In this document: piece by piece, positions 8,584 through 17,853 of the stretch
How the letters are laid out: the number at the start of each line of letters is the position of its first letter
How positions within the stretch are numbered: the first letter of the stretch is position 1
Assembly: GCF_010500615.1 (NCBI RefSeq)
Contig: NZ_JAAGNX010000001.1
Span: 248,001-312,000, forward strand
Direction of reading: 5' to 3'
Source of the DNA: Oceanipulchritudo coccoides
Lineage (GTDB): Bacteria; Verrucomicrobiota; Verrucomicrobiia; Opitutales; Oceanipulchritudinaceae
DNA length: 64,000 nt
Notes under the pieces: model-generated
Told to the model about the DNA's origin: nothing
The model's input: only the letters and a program-made list of their open reading frames with translations
The model's database searches: none
Position numbers and translations under genes: made by a program

Positions 8584-10173
8584 ATGAACTTTTTGAATGC
8601 CTTTTCAAACCGTCTTAAGCCTCTGGCGGGGACACTCCTTTTGTTCGGTGGGCTGTGCATCTCTATGGCCTCGGCCGATAAGCCCCTGAACGTCATCTTT
8701 ATCGCGGTTGACGATATGAATGACTGGGTTGGCGTGGTCGGAGGCCATCCACAGGCCAAAACGCCCAATATGGACCGTTTGGTCGAGTTGACCGGGGCAA
8801 TGGTCTTTAACAGAGCCTATTGCCCAGCTACGGTATGCGGCCCTTCGCGGTCTTCAATTCTAACGGGCCTGCGTCCCTCGACCACAGGTGTTTACGGGAA
8901 CGGGAATAACCTCAAGGCTTCACCGGTGGCAAAAGATGCCACGACGCTGCCACAGTATTTTTCCGAGCACGGCTATCATACTCTTTCAAGTGGGAAGATA
9001 TTTCACAAGCATCCGGTCTGGGAAGGAATGGATGAGGGGCAATGGGCCTTTGATGAGTGGGCCTCCAACGGCGGAAAGACCGGAGTGGATACTTCCAAGG
9101 GCCCGCTCAATAAATTGCCCATGCTTAAAGGTGGCGGAGGAAGAAAGGGTAGGGGCCTGGAATTTGATTGGGGACCAACCGGTGTCCCGGTTGAAGAAAC
9201 GGGAGATTACAAGACCTGTGCATGGGCGGCCGAGCAGTTGGATCGGGATTTTGACGGAAAGCCCTTTTTTATGGCAGTAGGCGTATCAAAACCGCACCTG
9301 CCTTTTTATGTTCCCCAGGAATTCTTCAACATGCACCCGCTCGAGGATGTCCAGATCCCAGAAATCGTCCCGGATGATCTGGACGACATAAAAAACCCGA
9401 AAGGAAAAAACAAGTTTAAGCCGTCGGATGATTTCCAGCGCGTACAGAATGCCAACATGTTCAAGGAGGTTACCCAGGCCTATCTGGCCGCGGTCTCCTA
9501 TGCCGATTACTGCGTTGGCGTGGTTCTGGATAAACTGGAGAAGAGTCCCTACGCGGACAACACGATTGTCGTCATCTGGGGCGACCATGGCTGGTTCCTC
9601 GGGGAAAAGCTCAGGTACCGCAAAACCCATCTTTGGGAGGAATCAACGCGGGTACCCTTGATCATTCGTGTTCCTGAATTGACGCAGCCCGGCTCACGGT
9701 CCAACCGCATTGTCAATCTGTTGGATCTGTATCCGACGCTGGCGGAATGGTGCGGGCTTCCCACCAAGGAAGGTCTCGAAGGTGTTAGCTTCGCCGACCT
9801 GAAGAGCCTTGCACCCGAGGATGAGCGCCCGACCTTGACCACAATGGGGTACAAGAACCATTCGGTCCGCGGTGACCGGTATCGATACACCCGCTACGAC
9901 GACGGGACCGAGGAGCTCTACGATCACTTGAAGGATCCCATGGAGCGCCGGAACCTGATCACAGATCCCGAAATGAAACCGGTTGTGAAGCAGATGAGGG
10001 CATACCTCCCCAAGCATGACGAGCCAAGAAGCCCCGACAACGACATAGACAAAAAGCGGTTGAGAAGAACTTTGGGCAAAATTTTCAAAATGGATCCGAA
10101 GTACAGGGACATGGCAAATCGCGGTGAACTGGATCCGGAGTTCGTCAAAAGCATTTTCAACGAGACCAAGTAA
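8584..10173 (+). CDS. S1-family sulfatase, iduronate-2-sulfatase-like
   Basis: This 529-residue secreted sulfatase removes sulfate esters from a glycan. The metal-binding start is VIFIAVDDMND (Asp43, Asp44). The formylglycine site is Cys85 in VCGPSRSSILTG, which fits the C-x-P-S-R maturation motif. KPFFMAVGVSKPHLPF and GDHGWFLGE are typical of the iduronate-2-sulfatase-like branch. An N-terminal signal peptide is present. A maturase must convert Cys85 to formylglycine, and none is encoded in this window. It is the first of five sulfatases and 17 bp precede the next. The exact substrate position cannot be read from sequence. Confidence 0.9.
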   Translation: MNFLNAFSNRLKPLAGTLLLFGGLCISMASADKPLNVIFIAVDDMNDWVGVVGGHPQAKTPNMDRLVELTGAMVFNRAYCPATVCGPSRSSILTGLRPSTTGVYGNGNNLKASPVAKDATTLPQYFSEHGYHTLSSGKIFHKHPVWEGMDEGQWAFDEWASNGGKTGVDTSKGPLNKLPMLKGGGGRKGRGLEFDWGPTGVPVEETGDYKTCAWAAEQLDRDFDGKPFFMAVGVSKPHLPFYVPQEFFNMHPLEDVQIPEIVPDDLDDIKNPKGKNKFKPSDDFQRVQNANMFKEVTQAYLAAVSYADYCVGVVLDKLEKSPYADNTIVVIWGDHGWFLGEKLRYRKTHLWEESTRVPLIIRVPELTQPGSRSNRIVNLLDLYPTLAEWCGLPTKEGLEGVSFADLKSLAPEDERPTLTTMGYKNHSVRGDRYRYTRYDDGTEELYDHLKDPMERRNLITDPEMKPVVKQMRAYLPKHDEPRSPDNDIDKKRLRRTLGKIFKMDPKYRDMANRGELDPEFVKSIFNETK

Positions 10174-10190
10174 TAATTGGAAGGAAAACG

Positions 10191-11636
10191 ATGAAACGAT
10201 TTCTGATAATTAGCCTACTGGGTCTCATGCAGACCGCCTTTGGGGGGACCCCGCCAAACGTCATCTATATTCTGGCCGATGATTTGGGGTATGGCGACTT
10301 GAGCACCTACGGGCAGACACATTTCAAAACGCCCAATATTGATTCCATCGCTGACAACGGGATAAAATTCAGCCAGCACTACTCCGGAGCGCCTGTATGT
10401 GCGCCTTCGCGGAGCACTTTGATGACAGGCCTGCATACAGGCCATGCCCCGATTCGGGGAAATGGATTTGTCGATCCTGAAGGGCAGATGCCGATGCCAG
10501 CGGACACGTACACGGTCGGGCACCTTTTCCAGCAGGCCGGTTATTCAACAGGACTTTTTGGAAAGTGGGGATTGGGCGACCCTGAAAGCGCCAGTGAACC
10601 CTTGAAAATGGGGTTTGAGCGATTTTATGGATACAACTGCCAAAGACAGGCACACCACTATTATCCCTATTACCTTTGGGATGACGACCAGCGTGTCATG
10701 CTCTGGGAAAATTTCGGCTACGAGCGCGGGGAATATGCCCCGGACCTTATCCAGGACGAAGTCCTTGGGTTTATCGAGGCCAACAAGGACAAGCCTTTCT
10801 TCTGTTACTACGCATTGGTTCAACCGCACGCTGAAATGTTCGCTCCCGAGCCTTACATGGAAAAGTATCGTGGAAAATTCCTTCCTGAGAGTTCCTACGA
10901 GGGGACGGACAGTGGGCCAGATTTCCGCAAATACGCCTATGGGTCACAACCGGAGGCCCATGCTGCTTTTGCCGCCATGGTCTCAGTGATGGATGACGAT
11001 GTCGGCGAGATTATGGCCAAGCTGGAGGAGTTGGGGATCGCCGATAATACCCTCGTGATTTTCACTTCCGACAACGGGCCGCATCAGGAGGGCGGGCATG
11101 ATCCGGAGTATTTCAATTCCTCAGGGAGCTTGCGCGGATTCAAGCGCGATCTTTACGAAGGCGGCATTCGCGTACCGATGATTGCCAGCTGGCCCGGAAA
11201 AATCGAGCCTGGCACACAAACTGATCATGTTTCGGCTTTTTGGGATGTCCTACCCACGATGGCAGACGTCCTCGGCCAAAAACTCTCCGTTGAAGTGGAT
11301 GGAGTTTCCTTTTTGCCAACCCTTCTCGGCGCGGAGTCCCAGGCGAGCAGTCCGATGTATTGGGAATTTCATGAAAAAAAAGGCAGGATAGCACTGCGCA
11401 AAGGCAATTGGAAAGCAGTCCGATACAATGTCGCTGTAGATCCGGATTCCCCATTGGAGCTCTACGACCTTTGTCAGGATCCGTCTGAACAAAAGAATAT
11501 CGCGGATCAATACCCGGAGATTGTTGCGGAATTGGATGGATTGATTGGATCAGCCCGCACGACTTCGCCGGTTACAGACTTCAATTTTCCTCTTAAGCGT
11601 AACGCCCCATCCGGGGCCATGGCTCATGAAAAATAA
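10191..11636 (+). CDS. S1-family arylsulfatase A-like sulfatase
   Basis: This 481-residue secreted sulfatase has a short signal peptide (MKRFLIISLLGLMQTAFG), metal ligands Asp30 and Asp31 in ILADDLGYGD, and the formylglycine site Cys70 in VCAPSRSTLMTG. GHAPIRGN and FTSDNGPHQEGG are typical of the arylsulfatase A-like branch. It is clearly a different subfamily from the neighbour at 8584. The downstream alpha-galactosidase start overlaps its 3' end by 11 bp, so the two are coupled in one operon. Confidence 0.9.
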   Translation: MKRFLIISLLGLMQTAFGGTPPNVIYILADDLGYGDLSTYGQTHFKTPNIDSIADNGIKFSQHYSGAPVCAPSRSTLMTGLHTGHAPIRGNGFVDPEGQMPMPADTYTVGHLFQQAGYSTGLFGKWGLGDPESASEPLKMGFERFYGYNCQRQAHHYYPYYLWDDDQRVMLWENFGYERGEYAPDLIQDEVLGFIEANKDKPFFCYYALVQPHAEMFAPEPYMEKYRGKFLPESSYEGTDSGPDFRKYAYGSQPEAHAAFAAMVSVMDDDVGEIMAKLEELGIADNTLVIFTSDNGPHQEGGHDPEYFNSSGSLRGFKRDLYEGGIRVPMIASWPGKIEPGTQTDHVSAFWDVLPTMADVLGQKLSVEVDGVSFLPTLLGAESQASSPMYWEFHEKKGRIALRKGNWKAVRYNVAVDPDSPLELYDLCQDPSEQKNIADQYPEIVAELDGLIGSARTTSPVTDFNFPLKRNAPSGAMAHEK

Positions 11637-13488
11637 CTTTATGACCTCCAACTCAAAATTCCTACCGGTGCTTGTCACCTGCTCATTGTGTTTGTTGCAA
11701 GCGCCCGTTTCCTTTGGTCAGTCGGTTGACTGGAAAGGCATCACGATTGATGTTGAAGCCACTCATCGGGTTGCCGTTGAACATCAAATGGTTCCTGATA
11801 AGAACGGCTTTCAGCGTCTGGAAATCATTTTATCCAATCCTGGTGACGCCCTGCTGACCATTAAGGAAATCGATATTTCCATACCGTTTAGGAAGACATT
11901 ATCCGAAGACCTTGAAGTAATCTATGGAAGCAGTTGTATGGGCAGGCGCCCCATGTTGCGGGAAACTGTTGAAGACGATGGGAAATTGAGCTACAGTTAC
12001 ATGTATGAGATGATCAGATCATCCGAAGGCGAGTACCTGCTCGCCGGGTCCCTGAGTTGGCGGATATTCCTTCCGGTACTGACCGTTTCAGAAAGTGCCG
12101 TTTTGGTATATTCCGATGGGGAAGGCAAACAGCTCCTCCCCGGCGAATCCATTTCCTACGAACCAATTATCATTAGGCAAGCACCCGACTGGATTGAATT
12201 ACTCAATGAGTTCGGGAAAGCCATCGCCCTGGAAAACGGCATCAAGGCAATCAAGAAGACCGGTTTTAAGGGCTGGGCGACTTGGGACTACTATGGCAGA
12301 CTTTTTGAAGTGGATGATGTGATTGGAAACCTGGATGCGTTGAACAAATTATACCCGGCTGCCAATCTGATCCAGATCGATGGTGGATGGTGGACTGAGC
12401 GCGGCGATTATACCAGCGTTCGTCCGGATCTGCAGGGCGGCATAAAGGCCATGGCTGACCAGATAAAGACGGATGGAAAAACCGCTGGATTGCATTTCGA
12501 CGGATTCCGGGCGGATCTTGCCTCGGAGGTCTACAAGTCACACCCGGACTATTTCCTCCACGACCAGCACGGGAATGTCATCGTGGAAAAAAAGCAATTG
12601 TTCGACCGGGTGATGAATTACATCTACTTTGATTATTCACATCCCGGGGCCCGTGCCCACATCGCCGCCTGTGTCCAGCAGATGCGGGAATGGGGCATCA
12701 CGTATTTCAAGGTTGATTTCATGCGCTATGGTCTGGAGTCCGAAATTAAACAAGCCCATCCCTCCGTCACCAAAGTGATGGCTTACGATCCTTCGATATC
12801 CGGGGTGGAGCGTTTTCGCCTGGGCATGCAGGCAATTCGCGAGGCTATTGGTGAGGAGAACTATTTTCTTGGATGCTCTGCTGTCTTTGGGCCCTGCATT
12901 GGTTTTGTCGACGGTATGCGAACGGGCGGTGACGTCCATCCAAAGTTTGAGGCCTTCTCGGAGCGTTGCCTCGCTAACAGTGGAAACTTCTACCTCGACG
13001 GCACTGTTTTTAACGGTGATGCCGATTACCTTGTTTTCCGGGAAGCTGCTGATGAGGATGAACGCGTATCCCGGGACAACCACAAGTCGGGAGGCAGCCT
13101 GGAAATGCACGAGGCTGCAATGTGGGCGGACTATAACAAGATCTACGGTAATTGCCGTTTGCAGAGCGACAATTTGATGTCCCTCCGGGCCGAGCGGAAG
13201 GAACTGGTCCGTGAAGTCTTCGAGTGGCCTGCCATGGACGAATCGGTGCCTCTTGATATCTGGAATCACGCGGCAAACAAGCAGGATGGATTTGAACTGA
13301 TTCTTGCCCAGCAGGGGGATGACATTTTTCTCGGTGTCTTCAACTGGGGTGATTCCCCGAGAACCTACGATCTGGCCGCCTTCGGCAAGAATCCCGCCCT
13401 CATTTTGGAGGGTCGCCACTCGACAGTACTGACGTATCAAGGAACTGACACATTCAACCAACTGCGAAGAAAGCTCCAGAGGAAATAG
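11626..13488 (+). CDS. GH36/GH27-like alpha-galactosidase (melibiase-like)
   Basis: This 620-residue secreted enzyme has a signal peptide, an N-terminal beta-rich domain (to about 180), a TIM barrel (about 195-530) and a short beta C-domain. The likely nucleophile is Asp364 in YFKVDFMRYG. The likely acid/base is Asp436 in RTGGDVHP. LIQIDGGWW and GWATWDYY are also typical of clan GH-D. It probably removes alpha-linked galactose from the glycan. ATG 11626 overlaps the sulfatase stop. ATG 11641 is an alternative, and an in-frame start at 11545 lies inside the sulfatase and is unlikely. Other GH-D specificities are possible. Confidence 0.82.
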   Translation: MKNNFMTSNSKFLPVLVTCSLCLLQAPVSFGQSVDWKGITIDVEATHRVAVEHQMVPDKNGFQRLEIILSNPGDALLTIKEIDISIPFRKTLSEDLEVIYGSSCMGRRPMLRETVEDDGKLSYSYMYEMIRSSEGEYLLAGSLSWRIFLPVLTVSESAVLVYSDGEGKQLLPGESISYEPIIIRQAPDWIELLNEFGKAIALENGIKAIKKTGFKGWATWDYYGRLFEVDDVIGNLDALNKLYPAANLIQIDGGWWTERGDYTSVRPDLQGGIKAMADQIKTDGKTAGLHFDGFRADLASEVYKSHPDYFLHDQHGNVIVEKKQLFDRVMNYIYFDYSHPGARAHIAACVQQMREWGITYFKVDFMRYGLESEIKQAHPSVTKVMAYDPSISGVERFRLGMQAIREAIGEENYFLGCSAVFGPCIGFVDGMRTGGDVHPKFEAFSERCLANSGNFYLDGTVFNGDADYLVFREAADEDERVSRDNHKSGGSLEMHEAAMWADYNKIYGNCRLQSDNLMSLRAERKELVREVFEWPAMDESVPLDIWNHAANKQDGFELILAQQGDDIFLGVFNWGDSPRTYDLAAFGKNPALILEGRHSTVLTYQGTDTFNQLRRKLQRK

Positions 13489-13508
13489 TGCAGGGAACGG
13501 GGCATTTC

Positions 13509-15113
13509 ATGTTATATCAAAGTGTAATGAGGCATCATTACATCAGGTTACTTGCCATCATTTTTGCAATGGCACCGCTGGTTGCGTGTTCCTCGCCTGA
13601 AGCGCCTGTCCTGACAGGACAACCCAACATCTTGATCATCCTGGTGGACGACATGGGGTACTCCGACATCGGGTGCTTTGGTGGAGAGGTGCAAACCCCG
13701 AACATCGACCGGTTGGCGGAAAACGGGCTGAAGTTTTCCCAGATGTATAACACCGCCAAATGTTATCCGACCCGGGCAAGTTTGCTCACAGGGGTCTATT
13801 TCCAACGGACCGACAGGGACTTCTCAAATACCGCTACTCTCGGGGAAGTGCTGCGGCCCGCTGGGTATCGCACGCTTTGGTCTGGAAAGCATCATGCGCG
13901 ATTCAATCCGATGGACCGCGGATTTGATCGCTTTTATGGCCTCCTCGGCGGTGCTCAAAACCATTTTAATCCGGGCTCGAAAGCAGCTCCGGGACAGCCA
14001 GCACCAGCCGGTAAAGGTGATGGCAACCGATGGGTGATCAACGGGAATGAAGTTAGGGACTTTATCCCAACGGATCCAAAGTTTTATGACACTGATGCCT
14101 TCACGGATGAGGCCTTGAAGTGGTTGGACGAATACAATGAAGAGGAAAAGCCCTTCCTGCTCTATATGTCTTACACAGCCCCACACTGGCCGCTTCAGGC
14201 ATGGCCTGAAGATGTTGCCAAATATGAAGGCGTTTATGACGAGGGCTATGAAATAATTCGAAATGCACGCTACCAGCGACAGATCGAGCTGGGCCTCATC
14301 GACCCGGAAACATCTCCGTTGCCGCCCATGGAGCTGGCGAAGAAATCTTTAAAGTGGGGCGACCTCTCCCCGGACGAGCGCCGGAATCAGATAATGCTCA
14401 TGCAGCTGTATGCCGCGATGATTGACCGGGTCGACCAGAATATCGGTCGTCTTATCAACCGTTTGGAAAAGCAGGGCAAGTTGAATAACACGATGATTCT
14501 TTTCCTCTCGGACAACGGAGCCTGTGCAGAGTATCCGAAAGTACAAGTAGTCGATCCGGAGGCACCAATCGGTTCCGTCGCCAGCTATCCGAGCTATGGG
14601 ACCAACTGGGCCACGGTCAGCAACACGCCTCTGCGCAAGTGGAAGACTAGCAGCCATGAGGGAGGCATCCGCACGCCAATGGTCGTTCATTGGCCGGCAG
14701 CCATTAAGCCGCAGGACGGTTGGAACCGTGATCCCGTTCATCTGATCGACATCATGCCGACTGTCCTATCCGTTGCCGGTGCGGATTATCCACGCCAATC
14801 CGGTGGATCGCGTATCCCGGCGCCCGATGGTCTCAGCCTTTTACCCGCTTTTCAGGGTCAGCCGTTGCAACGCGGGGAACCTTTGTATTTTGAATTCAAC
14901 AAAGGCGCAGCCATTCTCGATGGGAAGTGGAAGCTAGTCCGTCTTGGGCTTGAGTGGGAGTTGTATGACATGAAAGTGGATATGACGGAAACAAACAACC
15001 TCGCTCAGGAGCACCCTGGGATTGTCGAGTCCATGGCAGCCAGTTGGCACCGCTGGTGGACGGAATGCACGGGCATGAGATACGATTACGCAAAGCGGAA
15101 GGACTACAATTAG
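13509..15113 (+). CDS. S1-family sulfatase, lipoprotein
   Basis: This 534-residue sulfatase has a lipoprotein signal with the lipobox LVAC (Cys27), so it is probably anchored in the outer membrane or periplasm. Metal ligands are Asp47 and Asp48 in ILVDDMGYSD. The formylglycine site is Cys85 in AKCYPTRASLLTG (C-x-P-T-R). LSDNGACAEYP and HEGGIRTPMVVHWP are typical arylsulfatase motifs. ATG 13509 follows AGGGAACGGGG. A GTG at 13488 overlaps the previous stop, and ATG 13527 would also give a good lipoprotein signal, so the start is uncertain. Confidence 0.88.
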   Translation: MLYQSVMRHHYIRLLAIIFAMAPLVACSSPEAPVLTGQPNILIILVDDMGYSDIGCFGGEVQTPNIDRLAENGLKFSQMYNTAKCYPTRASLLTGVYFQRTDRDFSNTATLGEVLRPAGYRTLWSGKHHARFNPMDRGFDRFYGLLGGAQNHFNPGSKAAPGQPAPAGKGDGNRWVINGNEVRDFIPTDPKFYDTDAFTDEALKWLDEYNEEEKPFLLYMSYTAPHWPLQAWPEDVAKYEGVYDEGYEIIRNARYQRQIELGLIDPETSPLPPMELAKKSLKWGDLSPDERRNQIMLMQLYAAMIDRVDQNIGRLINRLEKQGKLNNTMILFLSDNGACAEYPKVQVVDPEAPIGSVASYPSYGTNWATVSNTPLRKWKTSSHEGGIRTPMVVHWPAAIKPQDGWNRDPVHLIDIMPTVLSVAGADYPRQSGGSRIPAPDGLSLLPAFQGQPLQRGEPLYFEFNKGAAILDGKWKLVRLGLEWELYDMKVDMTETNNLAQEHPGIVESMAASWHRWWTECTGMRYDYAKRKDYN

Positions 15114-15165
15114 AGGGATGGAATTTGGATCAAAGTTTATGACCGGAATTTTTCCGGGGACCGGT

Positions 15166-16680
15166 ATGCAGAAGCACCTTCGCGTCGTGGCGTTTTCAAT
15201 TCTTGTTTTTTTGCCATTGGTCGGTGTTGCTGAATCTTCGAAGCCCAACATTCTTTTCTGCATCGCTGATGATGCCTCCATGAAGAGCTTTGGTGCATAC
15301 GGGGACACTTTTATTGAAACGCCGGCAATTGATAAACTGGCCCGGGAGGGGCTTGTCTTCGAGAACGCCTTCAACGGCAACCCCAAATGCGCTCCCGCAC
15401 GTGCCAGTCTGGTTGCTGGAATGTACAGTTGGCAACTGAAGGAGGCTGCCAATCACTGGCCCCTCTTCCCTGAGGAGTTTGCATTCTATCCGCACATCCT
15501 GATGGAGAAAGGATACCATGTTGGGTTTACAGGGAAAGGGTGGGGACCTGGCGTTTATAAAACAGAGCATAACCCGGCTGGCCCGGCATACAATTCAATC
15601 AAGACGAAACCGCCTTACAAGGGAATCAACAAGATTGATTATGCGGGTAACTTTGCCGCTTTTCTTGATGAAAAGGAAGATCGTCAGCCCTTCTGTTTCT
15701 GGCTTGGTGTGAAGGAACCCCATCGTGCGTACGAGGAGGATTCCTGGAAAAAAGCAAACCGGAATCTCAATGACGCAACAGTCCCCGGCTTTTATCCGGA
15801 CAATGAGACAATCCGTGGAGACCTCCTGGATTACGGACTTGAAGTGGAATGGTACGACAGGCATGTCGGGTTGGCGGTCGAATTGCTCGAAGAGCGCGGC
15901 TTGCTGGACAATACCCTGATCATCGTCACATCCGATCACGGGATGCCCTTTCCGCGGGTCAAAGGACAAATCTATGAGGAGGCTTTTCGTGTCCCCTTCA
16001 TTGTTTACTGGAATGGCGTCGTCACGCCCGGGCGTATCCTGAGTGACTATATCAGTTTTGCGGATGTCGCCCCTACACTGATGGAGGCGGCTGGGTTCGA
16101 GGCGCATCCTCAAATGACGGGTAGCAGTTTCCTCTCGATGCTGAAGGCGGAAGATTCAGGGCGGTTTGATGCAAGCCGTGACCATGTCCTTCTCGGAAAG
16201 GAGCGGCACGATACGGGGCGGGCCAACGAGGACGGAACAGATCTAGGGTATCCTGTCCGCGCCATACGAACTGACGAATACCTCTATGTGAAAAACTTCA
16301 AGCCTGAGCGTTGGCCTGTCGGCAACCCGGAATACGGTTGGCGTAATTGCGATGGCTCGCCGACAAAGGATTTTATCACTCAACTGGATCCGGATTCGGC
16401 GGACTACAGGTACTATTCATTGAATTTTGGAAAACGGTCTGGAGAGGAACTCTACCGGATTAAGGAGGATCCCGACTGCCTCGTAAACCTGGCCGACAAC
16501 CCGATATACACATGCGTCAAGGAGCGTCTTCATGACCAGATGGTCGCCGAGCTGACCGAACAGGGCGATCCGCGTATGCTGGGTCAAGGAGACATCTTCG
16601 ACAAATATCCTCACGAGGGAAAGATTTTCAATTACGACACAGGCAAAATGGAAGGCTTCAAACATCCATCACGGCCTTAG
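15166..16680 (+). CDS. S1-family sulfatase, heparan N-sulfatase-like
   Basis: This 504-residue secreted sulfatase has a signal peptide (MQKHLRVVAFSILVFLPLVG), metal ligands in CIADDASMKSFGAYG, and the formylglycine site Cys75 in PKCAPARASLVAG. FWLGVKEPHRAYE is typical of the heparan-N-sulfatase-like branch, which in marine bacteria also acts on algal glycans. ATG 15166 follows GGGGA and gives a normal signal peptide. ATG 15118 and 15139 are in frame but would add an awkward polar extension. It lies between a lipoprotein sulfatase and the aldose epimerase in the same run. Confidence 0.86.
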   Translation: MQKHLRVVAFSILVFLPLVGVAESSKPNILFCIADDASMKSFGAYGDTFIETPAIDKLAREGLVFENAFNGNPKCAPARASLVAGMYSWQLKEAANHWPLFPEEFAFYPHILMEKGYHVGFTGKGWGPGVYKTEHNPAGPAYNSIKTKPPYKGINKIDYAGNFAAFLDEKEDRQPFCFWLGVKEPHRAYEEDSWKKANRNLNDATVPGFYPDNETIRGDLLDYGLEVEWYDRHVGLAVELLEERGLLDNTLIIVTSDHGMPFPRVKGQIYEEAFRVPFIVYWNGVVTPGRILSDYISFADVAPTLMEAAGFEAHPQMTGSSFLSMLKAEDSGRFDASRDHVLLGKERHDTGRANEDGTDLGYPVRAIRTDEYLYVKNFKPERWPVGNPEYGWRNCDGSPTKDFITQLDPDSADYRYYSLNFGKRSGEELYRIKEDPDCLVNLADNPIYTCVKERLHDQMVAELTEQGDPRMLGQGDIFDKYPHEGKIFNYDTGKMEGFKHPSRP

Positions 16681-16696
16681 GCAGAGAGATTTTTAA

Positions 16697-17842
16697 ATGA
16701 TTCACTCAATCACAACCATCCCTAGGGGTCTTATCAGCAAGTTATCCTGCCCGATGGTCTTCCCGTCTGTTTTGGCGGCTATCATACTGACCGGATGCAT
16801 ATCCTCTGAGCAGGCTGATGCGTCAAGCGAACAGCAATTCGTGTTGACGAACAGCAATGGTATGGAAGTTCGGCTTGCTCCTTATGGGGCGCGGGTCACT
16901 TCGATTATGGCTCCTGACCGTGAAGGCAACATGGCGGATGTTGTGCTTGGCTATGACGATATTGATTCCTACAAGACCGCCGCGAAAAAGCCCTATTTTG
17001 GAGTGACCCTTGGCCGCTATGCAGGACGGATTGCCAACGGGCGTTTTACCCTGGATGGGGTTGAGTATGTTCTACAGAAGAACAATGGACCCAACCACAA
17101 CCATGGCGGTTTAATCGGGTTTGATAAGGTTCTCTGGTCAGCGGAAAGAATCCCTGACGGTATCCGGTTCAGTTATCTTTCTCCCGATGGAGAGGAAGGG
17201 TACCCGGGTTCACTCGACGTGAGCGTGACCTACACCCTCACGGATGAGAATGAGCTCATGATCGATTACCGGGCAACGACCGACAAGGCGACACCGGTCA
17301 ATCTGTCAAACCACACGTATTTCAATCTGGCGGGCGAGGGGGCAGACACGGTCATGGATCACCTCCTCATGATCAATGCGGATGCCATGCTACCCATCGG
17401 TGAGACGTCTGTTCCAACCGGTGAATTTGCCAGTGTTGCCGGTACGCCATTTGATTTTCGCCTGCCCAAAAAAGTTGGCCTCGAAATCGATACGGAAAAT
17501 GTTCAATTGGCCAATGGCAGCGGTTACGATCACACATTTGTCCTGAACGGATACGGGAGTGAGAAGCAGGTGCTGGCAGCATCCCTCTACGAGCCGATCA
17601 GCGGACGGGTATTGGAAGTTTTCACGGAGGAGCCGGGGATGCAGCTCTACACGGCCAACTTCTTGAACGGCACCTTGGTTGGCAAATCAGGAAAACCCTA
17701 CATGAGACGGAGTGCGCTCTGTCTCGAAACCCAGCATTTTCCTGACAGCCCTAATAAGAGTGATTTTCCCAATACAATTTTACGCCCCGGCAAAGTGTAC
17801 GAGACACGGACCGTCTACAAGTTTTCCACTAATAATCTTTAA
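16697..17842 (+). CDS. galM: Aldose 1-epimerase (galactose mutarotase), lipoprotein form
   Basis: This 381-residue protein interconverts alpha and beta anomers of aldoses, mainly galactose and glucose. The family signatures are GVTLGRYAGRIANG, NHNHGG (general-acid His), VNLSNHTYFNL and YDHTFVL. An N-terminal hydrophobic stretch ends in ILTGC, a lipobox, so it is probably periplasmic and membrane-anchored rather than cytosolic. It starts 16 bp after a sulfatase and ends 11 bp before another. Export suits a role in handling sugars just released in the periplasm. Confidence 0.9.
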   Translation: MIHSITTIPRGLISKLSCPMVFPSVLAAIILTGCISSEQADASSEQQFVLTNSNGMEVRLAPYGARVTSIMAPDREGNMADVVLGYDDIDSYKTAAKKPYFGVTLGRYAGRIANGRFTLDGVEYVLQKNNGPNHNHGGLIGFDKVLWSAERIPDGIRFSYLSPDGEEGYPGSLDVSVTYTLTDENELMIDYRATTDKATPVNLSNHTYFNLAGEGADTVMDHLLMINADAMLPIGETSVPTGEFASVAGTPFDFRLPKKVGLEIDTENVQLANGSGYDHTFVLNGYGSEKQVLAASLYEPISGRVLEVFTEEPGMQLYTANFLNGTLVGKSGKPYMRRSALCLETQHFPDSPNKSDFPNTILRPGKVYETRTVYKFSTNNL

Positions 17843-17853
17843 CCCTTACCTCC